Shown here piece after piece: positions 14,866-22,673 of a stretch of DNA of 27,519 nt. This DNA comes from JANYCG01 sp031431035. Lineage in GTDB: Bacteria > Pseudomonadota > Gammaproteobacteria > Burkholderiales > Burkholderiaceae_C. The position numbers and the translations under genes were made by a program. Each line of letters starts with the position of its first letter. The first letter of the stretch is position 1. The stretch covers positions 1-27,519 of the forward strand of contig JANPCR010000116.1 in the NCBI GenBank assembly GCA_031431035.1. The letters run 5' to 3'. The notes beneath the pieces are model-generated. The model was given only the letters and a program-made list of their open reading frames with translations, was not told the DNA's origin and searched no databases.

Positions 14866-15936
14866 CTAGCCCGTGTACAGCTTGCTGGACAGGTAACTGG
14901 CCTGCACGCGCCGAATGGCCACCAGCAACACGGCACTGGCGGGCAAGGCAATCAGCACACCCACCAGTCCAAAAATTTGACCAAACGCCAGCAGCGCAAA
15001 AATCACCGCCAAGGGGTGCAAACCAATGCGTTCGCCCACCAAGCGCGGGGTGAGCACGAAGCCTTCAATCACCTGGCCAATGCCAAAAACCGCCGCCACC
15101 ATGACCACCGCCTTGATCGACGCAAACTGCAGCAGCCCCGCCAAAAACGCCATGAGCAAGCCAATGCCAAAGCCCAAATACGGCACAAACATGGCCAAAC
15201 CGGTGAAGATGCCAATGGGCAGCGCCAAATCGAGCCCGAACAGCGCCATGCCCACGCTGTAAAAAACCGCCATGCTCAGCATGACGAGCAACTGACCGCG
15301 CAGGTACTGGCCCAGCACCAAATCAGCCTCTTGCGTGAAGCTGTCAAACCCTGTGCGCAAGCGCAGCGGCACCAAGGCCACGGCTCGGGCAACAAAACGC
15401 TCCCAATCCATCAGCAGGTAAAACAGCGCCACCGGGATCAGCACAGCGTTGCCCAGCAAGGTCAACGCCACGCTTCCGCCAAGCTTGAGCGACGATAGCA
15501 GCGAGCCAAACGCGTCTTCAAAATTGGCGCTCAGGTACTTGAGTACAAAGGCTTTGATGCTGGCGACATCAAGCGCGACTTTGAATCCATACTGCGAGGC
15601 CAAGGGTGTGAGCCAGGCGTTGAACTTGTCTGCCAGGGTGGGCAGCTGTTCGCGCATGAGAGGAATTTCTTTGGCCATGATGGGCACGATCAGCAGCAGC
15701 AAGCTGAGCACTGTCAATACAAACAGAACCTCGACCAAGATCACCGCCACCACGCGCGGCATGCGGCCTCGACCCATGCTGTCCAGCCGGTTGACCAGCG
15801 GCGTCAGGGCATACGCCAGCACAGCGGCGACCACAAAAGGCGTTAAAACCGGGCCCATCAGCCACAACACCAGCAGCACCGCGGCTGCGATGGCCAGCCA
15901 ACTGAAGGCACGTTTTTGGGTGGAGGTGAATTGCAT
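14866..15936 (-). CDS. AI-2E/PerM family membrane transporter
   Basis: 356 residues with about eight membrane spans: two at the N-terminus (from about 12), one near 65-90, a large loop, then a cluster to the end. The region PYLGFGIGLLMAFLAG, GQVIEGFVLTPRLVGERIGLHPLAVI and the closing ALPASAVLLV are family signatures. Members include the autoinducer-2 exporter TqsA, PerM and some Na+/H+ antiporters, so the cargo is unknown. The start at ATG 15936 gives MQFTSTQKRAF; the open frame to 16062 would overlap purM. It heads the unit running into hda and is divergent from purM. Confidence 0.88.
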   Translation of the reverse strand: MQFTSTQKRAFSWLAIAAAVLLVLWLMGPVLTPFVVAAVLAYALTPLVNRLDSMGRGRMPRVVAVILVEVLFVLTVLSLLLLIVPIMAKEIPLMREQLPTLADKFNAWLTPLASQYGFKVALDVASIKAFVLKYLSANFEDAFGSLLSSLKLGGSVALTLLGNAVLIPVALFYLLMDWERFVARAVALVPLRLRTGFDSFTQEADLVLGQYLRGQLLVMLSMAVFYSVGMALFGLDLALPIGIFTGLAMFVPYLGFGIGLLMAFLAGLLQFASIKAVVMVAAVFGIGQVIEGFVLTPRLVGERIGLHPLAVIFALLAFGQIFGLVGVLIALPASAVLLVAIRRVQASYLSSKLYTG

Positions 15937-16045
15937 AGCGAGGTACGGGGTGCCGCGGGCGGCGGGCTGACGCTTAAAATCAGCCCAAATTCTATTCGCG
16001 ACTGACCCGCAATCCGACGCGCCACCCTCAAATCCACCCTTTCTC
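15937..16045. promoter_or_regulatory. Divergent promoter region, perM and purM
   Basis: 109 bases between divergent starts. TAAAAT on + (15975-15980) and TAGAAT on - (15989-15994) are plausible -10 boxes for purM and the transporter unit, and lie back to back. I could not find matching -35 boxes or a purine operator. Confidence 0.35.
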
Positions 16046-17161
16046 ATGTCAATCCCAGCCAATACTCCTGCAATTTCGACCCCCCTTACCTACAAAGACG
16101 CTGGTGTCGACATGGAGGCTGGCGACGCGCTGGTCGAGCGCATCAAGCCATTGGCGAAAAAAACCATGCGCGAAGGCGTTTTGGCGGGCATTGGCGGGTT
16201 TGGCGCCCTGTTTGAGGTGCCCAAACGCTACAAAGAGCCGGTTTTGGTGAGCGGCACCGACGGCGTGGGCACCAAGCTGAAACTGGCGTTTGAATGGAAC
16301 ATGCACGACACCGTTGGCATAGACCTGGTGGCCATGAGCGTGAACGACGTGCTGGTGCAAGGGGCCGAACCTTTGTTCTTTTTGGACTACTTTGCCTGTG
16401 GAAAGCTCGACGTAGACACCGCCGCTGCCGTGATTGGCGGCATTGCCAAAGGATGCGAGCTGAGCGGATGCGCACTGATTGGCGGCGAAACCGCTGAAAT
16501 GCCCGGCATGTACCCACCTGGCGAATACGACCTGGCCGGGTTTTGCGTGGGCGCGGTCGAAAAATCGAAAATTTTGACTGGCGCAAGCGTGGCAGCGGAC
16601 GACGTGGTGCTGGGATTGGCGTCCAGCGGCGTGCATTCCAATGGCTTCTCGCTGGTGCGCAAATGCATTGAACGCACTTGCGGCACGGGGGCAGAGGCCG
16701 ATGAAAGCCGCCTGCCCGCCACTTTGGATGGCAAACCTTTCAAGCAAGCGTTGATGCAGCCGACCCGCCTGTATGTCAAAAACGTGCTGGCCGCGCTGGC
16801 CGCGCACCCCTTGGCGGCCGATGGGCAATCGGGCATCAAGGCGCTGGCCCACATCACCGGTGGTGGCCTGTTGGAGAACATTCCCCGCGTCTTGCCCGAC
16901 GCCCTGGCCGCACACCTGACCCAAGGCAGCTGGCCGCAAACCGAGCTGTTTGCCTGGCTGCAAGCCGCCTCGGGTGTGGATGATTTCGAGATGAACCGCA
17001 CTTTCAACAACGGCATTGGCATGGTGATCGTGGTGGACGCCGCCAGCGCCCAAGCCTGCGCCGCAACGTTGAGCGCCCTAGGTGAAACCGTCAGCACGAT
17101 TGGCGTGATTGCGCCACGCGGGGCGGGCGCTGCGGTGACGGTGACGGCGAAAATTGGCTGA
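16046..17161 (+). CDS. purM: Phosphoribosylformylglycinamidine cyclo-ligase (AIR synthetase)
   Basis: 371 residues, slightly longer than the E. coli enzyme. PurM closes the imidazole ring (FGAM plus ATP to AIR), step five of purine synthesis. Signatures are TYKDAGVD near the start, GTDGVGTK (70-77, ATP site), IGGETAEMPGMY, SSGVHSNGFSLVRK and ITGGGLLENIPRVLP. It starts at ATG 16046, with no strong ribosome site. It is monocistronic: the palindromic terminator at 17206-17232 follows, and the next gene is about 400 bases on. Confidence 0.96.
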   Translation: MSIPANTPAISTPLTYKDAGVDMEAGDALVERIKPLAKKTMREGVLAGIGGFGALFEVPKRYKEPVLVSGTDGVGTKLKLAFEWNMHDTVGIDLVAMSVNDVLVQGAEPLFFLDYFACGKLDVDTAAAVIGGIAKGCELSGCALIGGETAEMPGMYPPGEYDLAGFCVGAVEKSKILTGASVAADDVVLGLASSGVHSNGFSLVRKCIERTCGTGAEADESRLPATLDGKPFKQALMQPTRLYVKNVLAALAAHPLAADGQSGIKALAHITGGGLLENIPRVLPDALAAHLTQGSWPQTELFAWLQAASGVDDFEMNRTFNNGIGMVIVVDAASAQACAATLSALGETVSTIGVIAPRGAGAAVTVTAKIG

Positions 17162-17205
17162 ACGGGCTTTGCGGCTAAAACTAGCCAAAAATTGATCGAA
17201 AATAG

Positions 17206-17232
17206 AAAAAAGAACCTGCAGGTTCTTTTTTT
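17206..17232 (+). terminator. Palindromic intrinsic terminator, second copy, after purM
   Basis: The core GAACCTGCAGGTTC is flanked by A6 and T7, identical to the structure at 142-168. It lies 45 bases after the purM stop. As in the first copy, the roughly 56-bp repeat follows it, here after 35 bases. Confidence 0.8.
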
Positions 17233-17267
17233 ATGGAAAAAGTCGATTTTACCCAAAATGCGAAGAA

Positions 17268-17323
17268 AATAGGCCTCTAGCTCACGAATTATATAGATAG
17301 TTTGCTATGCATTTAGTAGCAAA
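17268..17323 (+). repeat. Intergenic repeat element, copy B
   Basis: It starts AATAGGCCTCTAGCTC, continues with CGAATTATATAGATAG and TTTGCTA, and ends with TAGCAAA, which pairs with TTTGCTA across an 8-base loop. The middle of the hairpin differs from copies A and C while the pairing is kept. Confidence 0.8.
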
Positions 17324-17513
17324 TTTGAGCCATTTTGAGCTTGCAAAGTCCACCAGACTGCGGGCCCTTGTACTTCAAACGCAAACCCAGCTGGGTTCAA
17401 CCTGGAAGGTTCTTGGCTCATTGTTTGCAAATTTTTCGGATAATTTGACTACTTAGGGTCGCTTAAAGATGTCCTAAATTGATCGTCATACGTCTTGATA
17501 GTCATGGAATAGC

Positions 17514-17530
17514 TTGAAATATCTTTTCAA
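17514..17530. promoter_or_regulatory. Inverted repeat, possible operator of the hydrolase operon
   Basis: TTGAAA and TTTCAA are separated by five bases. The repeat ends 30 bases before ATG 17560, where a repressor or activator could act. The operon encodes its own AraC-type regulator, a natural candidate to bind here, but this is inference. Confidence 0.35.
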
Positions 17531-17559
17531 AATAGACAATTTCAACCTTCGGAGATTTC

Positions 17560-18123
17560 ATGAACACTTGTCTTATCGTGATCGACGCCCAAGATTCGTT
17601 TCGGTTGCGACCGTACTTCACCGCGACCGATCTGCCCGCTTACTTGGCCGCGCAAAACGCGTTGATTGCGGGTTGCAAGGCCCAAGGCGTGCCGATCGTG
17701 CGGATTTTTCATGTGGATGGCCCGCCCACCTTGGCCAATGCGTTCGCTATCGAGTCCGGGCACGTCAAACCGATTCAGGGCTTGCTTGATTTTGAAGGCG
17801 CCGCCACGTTTCCCAAAAGTCGGCACAGCGCGTTGGTGGGCACCGGGCTGGGTGAGTGGTTGGCGCAAAACGGCATTCAAAAAATCGTTGTCAGCGGCAT
17901 TCGCACCGAGCAATGTTGCGAGACCACGGCGCGGCATGCCTCTGACCTGGGCTACAGCGTGGATTACGCGATGGACGCGACGCTGACCTGGGACATGGCG
18001 CAGGCAGACGGGTCTACCCTGGTGGTAGCCGACATCAAAATGCGCACGGCCACGGTGCTGCAAGACCGGTTTGCGCAAGTTTGCACGGCGACGGCGGCCT
18101 TGTCGCGCCTTGCCAGCGCTTAG
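17560..18123 (+). CDS. Isochorismatase-like cysteine hydrolase
   Basis: 187 residues, cytoplasmic. The family includes nicotinamidases, isochorismatases and carbamoyl hydrolases. The catalytic triad is visible: D9 (VIDAQDSF), K86 (FPKSRHSAL) and C119 in GIRTEQCCETT, which fits the family pattern GxxTxxC. A second Cys (C120) sits where Val is common. GGAG lies 5 bases before ATG 17560. It is first in a run with the DUF1272 gene and the AraC-type regulator. The substrate cannot be told; the regulator next door suggests an inducible catabolic or detoxifying role. Confidence 0.88.
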   Translation: MNTCLIVIDAQDSFRLRPYFTATDLPAYLAAQNALIAGCKAQGVPIVRIFHVDGPPTLANAFAIESGHVKPIQGLLDFEGAATFPKSRHSALVGTGLGEWLAQNGIQKIVVSGIRTEQCCETTARHASDLGYSVDYAMDATLTWDMAQADGSTLVVADIKMRTATVLQDRFAQVCTATAALSRLASA

Positions 18124-18155
18124 TTCCCATTCACGCCAACCGCAAGGATTTCAGC

Positions 18156-18395
18156 ATGCTCAAACTCAGACCCAACTGCGAAAACTGCAATATCGACTTG
18201 CCGCCAGAATCCACCCTGGCCCGAATTTGTACGTTTGAATGCACGTTTTGCGAAGCCTGCGCCGACGGACCGCTGCAAGGCGTTTGCCCCAATTGCGGGG
18301 GCAACTTTGTGCCGCGCCCGATTCGCCCAGCCGCCTTGCTGGGCCAATACCCGCCCTCCACAGAACGCGTTTACAAGCCGCGAGTCAGCCCGTGA
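18156..18395 (+). CDS. DUF1272 domain protein, small zinc-ribbon-like
   Basis: 79 residues, recognised as DUF1272 by MLKLRPNCENCNIDLPPES and ICTFECTFCEACADG. Eight Cys (CENC, CTFEC, CEAC region, CPNC) suggest one or two bound zinc ions. The function is unknown. ATG 18156 has AAGGAT about 8 bases upstream; the frame extends further up but would overlap the hydrolase gene. Its stop TGA overlaps the GTG start of the next gene (GTGA 18392-18395), so the two are translationally coupled. Confidence 0.85.
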   Translation: MLKLRPNCENCNIDLPPESTLARICTFECTFCEACADGPLQGVCPNCGGNFVPRPIRPAALLGQYPPSTERVYKPRVSP

Positions 18396-19399
18396 CCCCT
18401 ACTCCGCCGTCCACCATCGACGTGCTCTTTGTCCTGCTGCCAGCCACCTTGCTGCTGGACTGGGCGGGGCCTGCCGAGGCGTTTCGCATCGCCAATCAGT
18501 CGTTGGCGCGCCTTGGCCAGCCGCCTGCTTTCAAACTGCGTTTTGTGGGGCCGCAGGTGTCGGTTCCCAGCTCTGTAGGGGCGCAATTGGCGCAGATTGA
18601 ACCGCTGCCAGCGCAGTTGACCGCGCCCACTTGGGTGGTGCTGCTGGGCACGCCAGATGAAGCCGCTGGTCTGTATGAAACGCCAGTTCGCCAGGTCACG
18701 CACTGGCTGCGCGGCCTCGCTCGGCCCATGCAAGCAAGCGGTGCTGGCCATCGACTGATCACCATCTGTGCAGGCGCATTACTGGCTGCGCAAGCGGGCC
18801 TGCTGGCGCACGCTCGCGTGACGACGCACCACCTGGAACTGGCCGCTTTGAAAAAAACCGAACCGCTGTGCGACGTGCAAGCCAACCGCGTGTTTGTGAT
18901 TGACGACAAACGCGGCGTCTACTCTAGCGCGGGCATCACCACCGGCATTGACCTGGCGGTGCATTTGATTGCCGAAATTTGCGGCGAGGCGATTGCCGCC
19001 CGCGTTGCCCAGGTGATGGTGATGCCGCTGCGCCGGGGGCCGAATGACGCCGCTTTGTCGCCCTTTTTGCAGGGCCGCGCCCACTTGCATGCGGGCCTGC
19101 ACCGCGTCCAAGACGCCGTGAGCATGGCCGCGCAAGACGATTGGAGTCTGCCGCGCATGGCCGACGTGGCCTGCACTTCACCGCGCCATTTGGCCCGCTT
19201 GTTTGACGATCACGTGGGGCAGACGCCTTTGGCTTACCTGCGCAACATTCGGTTGGCGCTGGCAGAACGAGCGTTGAGTGCGGGGCAATCGGTTGGGCAA
19301 GCGGCGCAGACAGCAGGCTTCAACAGTGACACCCAGTTGCGCCGCGCCTGGCACGCAACGGGACGGCAGGGTACGCCATCGAATTCTGAATTGCTATAA
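18392..19399 (+). CDS. GlxA-type AraC family transcriptional regulator (DJ-1/PfpI plus HTH)
   Basis: 335 residues from GTG 18392. Residues about 9-190 are a DJ-1/PfpI-like domain (VLFVLLPATLLLDWAGPAEAF), with Cys126 in the nucleophile-elbow-like TICAGALLAAQAGLL. The C-terminal 90 residues form the AraC double helix-turn-helix (LPRMADVACTSPRHLARLF, TPLAYLRNIRLALAERAL, VGQAAQTAGFNSDTQLRRAW). Such regulators usually activate nearby catabolic genes, here probably the hydrolase operon. The last codons and stop (TAA 19397-19399) lie inside repeat copy C, so the element may have reshaped the C-terminus. Confidence 0.9.
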   Translation: MTPTPPSTIDVLFVLLPATLLLDWAGPAEAFRIANQSLARLGQPPAFKLRFVGPQVSVPSSVGAQLAQIEPLPAQLTAPTWVVLLGTPDEAAGLYETPVRQVTHWLRGLARPMQASGAGHRLITICAGALLAAQAGLLAHARVTTHHLELAALKKTEPLCDVQANRVFVIDDKRGVYSSAGITTGIDLAVHLIAEICGEAIAARVAQVMVMPLRRGPNDAALSPFLQGRAHLHAGLHRVQDAVSMAAQDDWSLPRMADVACTSPRHLARLFDDHVGQTPLAYLRNIRLALAERALSAGQSVGQAAQTAGFNSDTQLRRAWHATGRQGTPSNSELL

Positions 19400-19445
19400 T
19401 ATAAATAGCAAACTATTGAATATATTCGAGAGCTAGAGGCCTATT
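19391..19445 (-). repeat. Intergenic repeat element, copy C
   Basis: Read on the minus strand it starts AATAGGCCTCTAGCTC, continues CGAATATATTCAATAG, and ends with TTGCTAT, seven bases, ATAGCAA. It points away from the SirB1-like gene and overlaps the stop codon of the converging regulator gene. It is preceded on its own strand by a different hairpin from copies A and B. Confidence 0.8.
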
Positions 19446-19484
19446 TTTCTCAAAATTGATCAAAAACTGCCCAAAATCAATACT

Positions 19485-19505
19485 AAATACCCATATTGGG
19501 TATTT
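19485..19505 (-). terminator. Hairpin between convergent genes, probable terminator
   Basis: AAATACCC and GGGTATTT form an 8-bp stem with a 5-base loop, 21 bases past the stop of the SirB1-like gene on the minus strand. It lacks a long T run, so strength is uncertain. GGCC-TTCA-GGCC (19511-19522) adds a small second hairpin. Confidence 0.5.
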
Positions 19506-19526
19506 AACGGGCCTTCAGGCCGCTTT

Positions 19527-20378
19527 TCAGCTCTCCATGCGCCGCAACTCGTTCAAACGCAGCTCCACGGCTTGCTGGTCGGACCCGTTGGGAGTGTGGG
19601 CCAGGTAGCATTCCAAATCGAGCACGGCATGGCGCGCATCGTTCAGTTCTGAGTACACCAAACCCCGGTCGCGGTACTCGCTCCAGGCTTGGGGCAGCAG
19701 GACAATCAGGCGGTCCATCACAGCCAGCAGGCGCGGCCAGTCTTGTTGTGATTTGTAGATTTCTTTCAAATTGCGCAGCATGCGCGCCACGATGTCCCGC
19801 GCTGGCAAGGCCTGCAAATACAGGCCCAGCGGGGCTTCAAAATCATCAGCCAAACCATGGCGTTGCTGAAACGGCTCAAGCCGCTCGGTCAACTGGTCGC
19901 GGCTCAATGATTTGCCATCAAAAGGGTCAATCACCACCTGGCCCTTGGGCAAAGTGACCTTGAGCATGAAATGCCCCGGAAAGCCCACGCCTTGCGCGTT
20001 CAAGTCGAGCGCCTGGGCCAGCTCCATCCACAGCACAGCCAGAGTCACCGGAATGCCGCGGCGCGTGCGCATCATGCTGCTGATGAAGCTGTTTTCAGGG
20101 TCGTAATAGTTGTTGATGTTGCCGCCAAAACCCAACGTGACGAAGAAAAACTGGTTCAGCAAACGAAGTCGCTGCAAGGGCACGGCGTCGGGCGGAATGC
20201 GGCGCTTCAGGCGAGCAAGCAGTTGGTCGAACTCGCCCAGCACCTGCTGCACGCTCAGGTCTGGGTATTCGTCTTGCCCCAGGCTGGCGGCCGCCTCCAA
20301 GAGCGGAAAACCTTTGTCGCTTTGCACCAAAGAGGCAAAGTAGGCCAGCGGCGTGGGGACATCAAACGACAATTGCAT
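19527..20378 (-). CDS. SirB1-family protein (transglutaminase-like fold with TPR part)
   Basis: 283 residues. It carries the family stretch NINNYYDPENSFISSMMRTR then RGIPVTLAVLWMELA, and GFPGHFMLKV with VIDPFDG. The His and Asp of a transglutaminase triad are present, but no Cys is at the usual place, where RGIPVTL stands; this is usual for the family and suggests it is not a transglutaminase. The C-terminus (ARDIVARMLRNLKEIYKSQQ onwards) looks like TPR helices. The function is unclear. The start at ATG 20378 gives MQLSFDVPTPLAYFA; the longer frame runs into murJ. It lies 41 bases after the murJ stop and is probably cotranscribed. Confidence 0.88.
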   Translation of the reverse strand: MQLSFDVPTPLAYFASLVQSDKGFPLLEAAASLGQDEYPDLSVQQVLGEFDQLLARLKRRIPPDAVPLQRLRLLNQFFFVTLGFGGNINNYYDPENSFISSMMRTRRGIPVTLAVLWMELAQALDLNAQGVGFPGHFMLKVTLPKGQVVIDPFDGKSLSRDQLTERLEPFQQRHGLADDFEAPLGLYLQALPARDIVARMLRNLKEIYKSQQDWPRLLAVMDRLIVLLPQAWSEYRDRGLVYSELNDARHAVLDLECYLAHTPNGSDQQAVELRLNELRRMES

Positions 20379-20419
20379 AGCTATATTGTGCCTATTTTTG
20401 CTGGGTTTAGATCGAACCC

Positions 20420-21985
20420 TCAGCGCTTGAAAAACTGGCGCAGCCTGAGGCCCGATGCCGCAATCGCCGCAAAATAAAGCAGCGCTGACGCCAACAGCAC
20501 CAGGGCCATGTAGCCCACCCGGGTGAAGTGTTCGCCCGGCATGCGCGTCCACGGCACGGCGCTGGACGCCCACATCAAGAAAATCCCCAGCAAGGCACTG
20601 CCCGCCAGCACTTGCAGCGAAAAAAGCCCCCAACCGGGCTCCGGCTTGTAACTGCCCCGGCGAATCAGCCCCACCAGCAGCCAGATTGCGTTGATCAAAG
20701 CGCCCAGGCCGACCGTCAGCGTGAGCGCAGCATGGGCGAACACGGGCACCAGCGCTACGTTGAGCAGTTGGGTAATGATCAACACGGCAATCGCAATGCG
20801 GGCGGGGGTTTTCATATCCTGGCTGGCGTAAAACCCAGGAGCCAACACCTTGATGGCCACCACGCCGACCAAGCCCACGCCCCAGCCCATCAGCGCCCAG
20901 GTGGTTTGCTGCACGTCAAACGCGGTGTAAGCGCCGTATTGAAAAATAACTGCCACCAAGGGCTGCGCAAAAGTCAGCAAGGCCACCGAACTGGGCACAG
21001 CCAGCAACACCACCAGGCGCAAACCCCAGTCCAGCAAGGCCGAATACTGCTCTGGCTTGTTCGCCGTTTTGGCGCGGCTTAATTGCGGCATCAGGACCAC
21101 GCCCAGCGCCACACCCAGCATGGCCGTGGGGAATTCCATCAAACGATCAGCATTGCTCAACCAGGTGACGCTGCCCGTGGCCAGGCGCGAGGCGATTTGG
21201 GTGTTGATGAACAGCGAGATTTGTGCCACCCCCACGCCCAGAAGCGCAGGTACCATGAGCGCGGCCACGTGGCGGGTGGCGGGGTCGCGCCAGGCGGCCA
21301 GCATCGCTGCCCATTTAACGCCCACTTTCGGGAAAAGCCCCAAGCGCAGCAAAGCAGGCACTTGCACCGCAAGTTGCAGCACGCCGCCCAGCATCACGCC
21401 AATCACCTGGGCATAAATCGGCTCAATGCCATTCGCCTTGAACCAGGGCGTGCCCCACACCGTGGCACCAATCATCGCCAAATTCAACAAAACGGGCGTG
21501 GCGGCTGGCACGGCAAATTGCCGCCAGGTGTTCAAAATGCCCGAGGCAAACGACACCAGCGAGATGAACAAAATGTAGGGAAACATCCAGCGCGTCATAA
21601 AAATCGCCGCTTCGTAGGCCTGCGGCTCCTTTTGCAAGCCACCCGCCATGGCCCACACCAGCGCGGGCGCTCCAATCACGCCCGCCACGCTGGTCAACAG
21701 CAAGACCCAAACCAACACCGTCGCCACGCTGTCGATCAAGGCACGGGTCACCTCCAGGCCGTGTTTTTCTTTGGTTTGGGCCAAAACCGGCACAAAAGCT
21801 TGGCTGAAAGCACCTTCTCCAAACAGGCGGCGAAACAGGTTGGGAATGCGAAACGCAACATAAAACGCATCCGTCAGGGCGCTGGCCCCAAAGGCGGCGG
21901 CAAAGAGCTGGTCACGAACCAAGCCCGCGACGCGCGAGGCCAAAGTGAGCGCCGAAATGACTGATGCAGATTTGAGCAATGACAC
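20420..21985 (-). CDS. murJ: Lipid II flippase MurJ
   Basis: 521 residues, near the E. coli length (511), with about 14 membrane spans of the MOP exporter fold. MurJ flips lipid II across the inner membrane for peptidoglycan synthesis. Signatures are LASRVAGLVRDQLFAAAFG near the start, AFRIPNLFRRLFGEGAFSQAF and the central GSVTWLSNADRLMEFPTAML. The start is best placed at GTG 21985 (VSLLKSAS), where family proteins begin; no ribosome site is visible and the frame is open to 22054. It is divergent from rpsT, a common arrangement in Burkholderiales. Confidence 0.95.
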   Translation of the reverse strand: MSLLKSASVISALTLASRVAGLVRDQLFAAAFGASALTDAFYVAFRIPNLFRRLFGEGAFSQAFVPVLAQTKEKHGLEVTRALIDSVATVLVWVLLLTSVAGVIGAPALVWAMAGGLQKEPQAYEAAIFMTRWMFPYILFISLVSFASGILNTWRQFAVPAATPVLLNLAMIGATVWGTPWFKANGIEPIYAQVIGVMLGGVLQLAVQVPALLRLGLFPKVGVKWAAMLAAWRDPATRHVAALMVPALLGVGVAQISLFINTQIASRLATGSVTWLSNADRLMEFPTAMLGVALGVVLMPQLSRAKTANKPEQYSALLDWGLRLVVLLAVPSSVALLTFAQPLVAVIFQYGAYTAFDVQQTTWALMGWGVGLVGVVAIKVLAPGFYASQDMKTPARIAIAVLIITQLLNVALVPVFAHAALTLTVGLGALINAIWLLVGLIRRGSYKPEPGWGLFSLQVLAGSALLGIFLMWASSAVPWTRMPGEHFTRVGYMALVLLASALLYFAAIAASGLRLRQFFKR

Positions 21986-22112
21986 GGCGCAAAGTGTAGC
22001 CGCGCTGTCACCAGGGCCTGCCTTTGCCTGACTTCGCCAGTCACCCATCAGCAAGCGACAGTCCCTAGCGCTGCGCCAGAGTGCTGGAGCAGTGCGGCGG
22101 CTGAACTCACCC

Positions 22113-22121
22113 TGCTATAAT
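22113..22121 (+). promoter_or_regulatory. Extended -10 promoter of rpsT
   Basis: TGCTATAAT is a consensus -10 (TATAAT 22116-22121) with the TGn extension, which makes up for the absence of a good -35. Transcription would start near 22128, giving a leader of about 39 bases. Confidence 0.75.
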
Positions 22122-22166
22122 TGAGGGCTTTGCTGACAACATCCTACGACACAAGGAACACACTTT

Positions 22167-22487
22167 ATGGCATCTACCAAACCCAAGAAAAAGAACCCGC
22201 GCCTGGCGTCGGGCCGCAAGCGCGTCCGTCAGGACATCAAAATCAACGCCGCCAACACGTCGTTGCGCTCGCAGTACCGCACTGCGGTCAAAAACGTTGA
22301 AAAAGCCGTTGCCTCTGGCGACAAAGCCAAAGCCACTGAGGCGTTTGGCAAAATGCAAGCCGTGGTCGACACCGTGGCTGACAAAGGCATTTTTCACAAA
22401 AACAAGGCAGCCCGCGACAAGAGCCGCCTGTCCACCCGGGTCAAGAAATTGGCCCTGGCTGCTCCAGCAGCAGCCAAACCGGCTTGA
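22167..22487 (+). CDS. rpsT: 30S ribosomal protein S20
   Basis: 106 residues. S20 binds 16S rRNA early in assembly of the small subunit. The basic N-terminus (ASTKPKKKNPRLASGRKRVR), the helical middle (LRSQYRTAVKNVEKAV) and GIFHKNKAARDKSRLSTRVKKL are typical. It is longer than E. coli S20 (87) through an Ala/Pro-rich C-terminus and an insert-like spacer. AAGGA lies 9 bases before ATG 22167. It has its own promoter and terminator, so it is monocistronic; E. coli S20 represses its own translation. Confidence 0.97.
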   Translation: MASTKPKKKNPRLASGRKRVRQDIKINAANTSLRSQYRTAVKNVEKAVASGDKAKATEAFGKMQAVVDTVADKGIFHKNKAARDKSRLSTRVKKLALAAPAAAKPA

Positions 22488-22570
22488 TCTAACCCATCAA
22501 ACCTTCCGCACGGATTTTGACGAAAACCAAAATCTGCCGTTTGTAACGGGTGCGCTGTCCGCAAAGCAGA

Positions 22571-22597
22571 AAAACCACCCTCGGGTGGTTTTTTTGT
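22571..22597 (+). terminator. Intrinsic terminator of rpsT
   Basis: AAAACCACCC pairs with GGGTGGTTTT around TC and is followed by more T (seven T at 22589-22595). It lies 84 bases after the rpsT stop. The A run on the other side could also stop transcription of the DUF3579 gene from the opposite strand. Confidence 0.85.
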
Positions 22598-22673
22598 GGG
22601 CGTTTGGCAAGCGTGGAGCGGTGCATGCCAGCGCTTCGCTGGGCGCGGCAAGGTCTTGAAGGGCAGATTTTGC

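Larger units (their letters stand above)
17162..17559. other. 398-base non-coding stretch after purM
   Basis: Apart from the terminator and repeat B, it contains AACCCAGCTGGGTT, a perfect 14-bp palindrome (17384-17397), followed at once by AACCT-GGA-AGGTT (17399-17411). Near the next gene lies TTGAAA-TATCT-TTTCAA (17514-17530). A promoter for the hydrolase gene should lie here; TTGATA near 17495 is a weak -35 candidate. No open frame with a ribosome site was found. Confidence 0.6.

Noticed and set aside
13628..14869. A 413-codon open frame on the + strand
   Set aside because: It lies antisense to the HAD gene and hda, both clearly recognised. Its protein is rich in His, Gln and Arg with no domain; GC-rich genes often leave such frames open.
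16049..17053. A 334-codon open frame on the - strand
   Set aside because: Antisense to purM, with no ribosome site and no recognisable domain.
21083..21964. A 293-codon open frame on the + strand
   Set aside because: Antisense to murJ, with a composition dominated by His, Gln, Arg and Gly, typical of the reverse complement of a membrane-protein gene.
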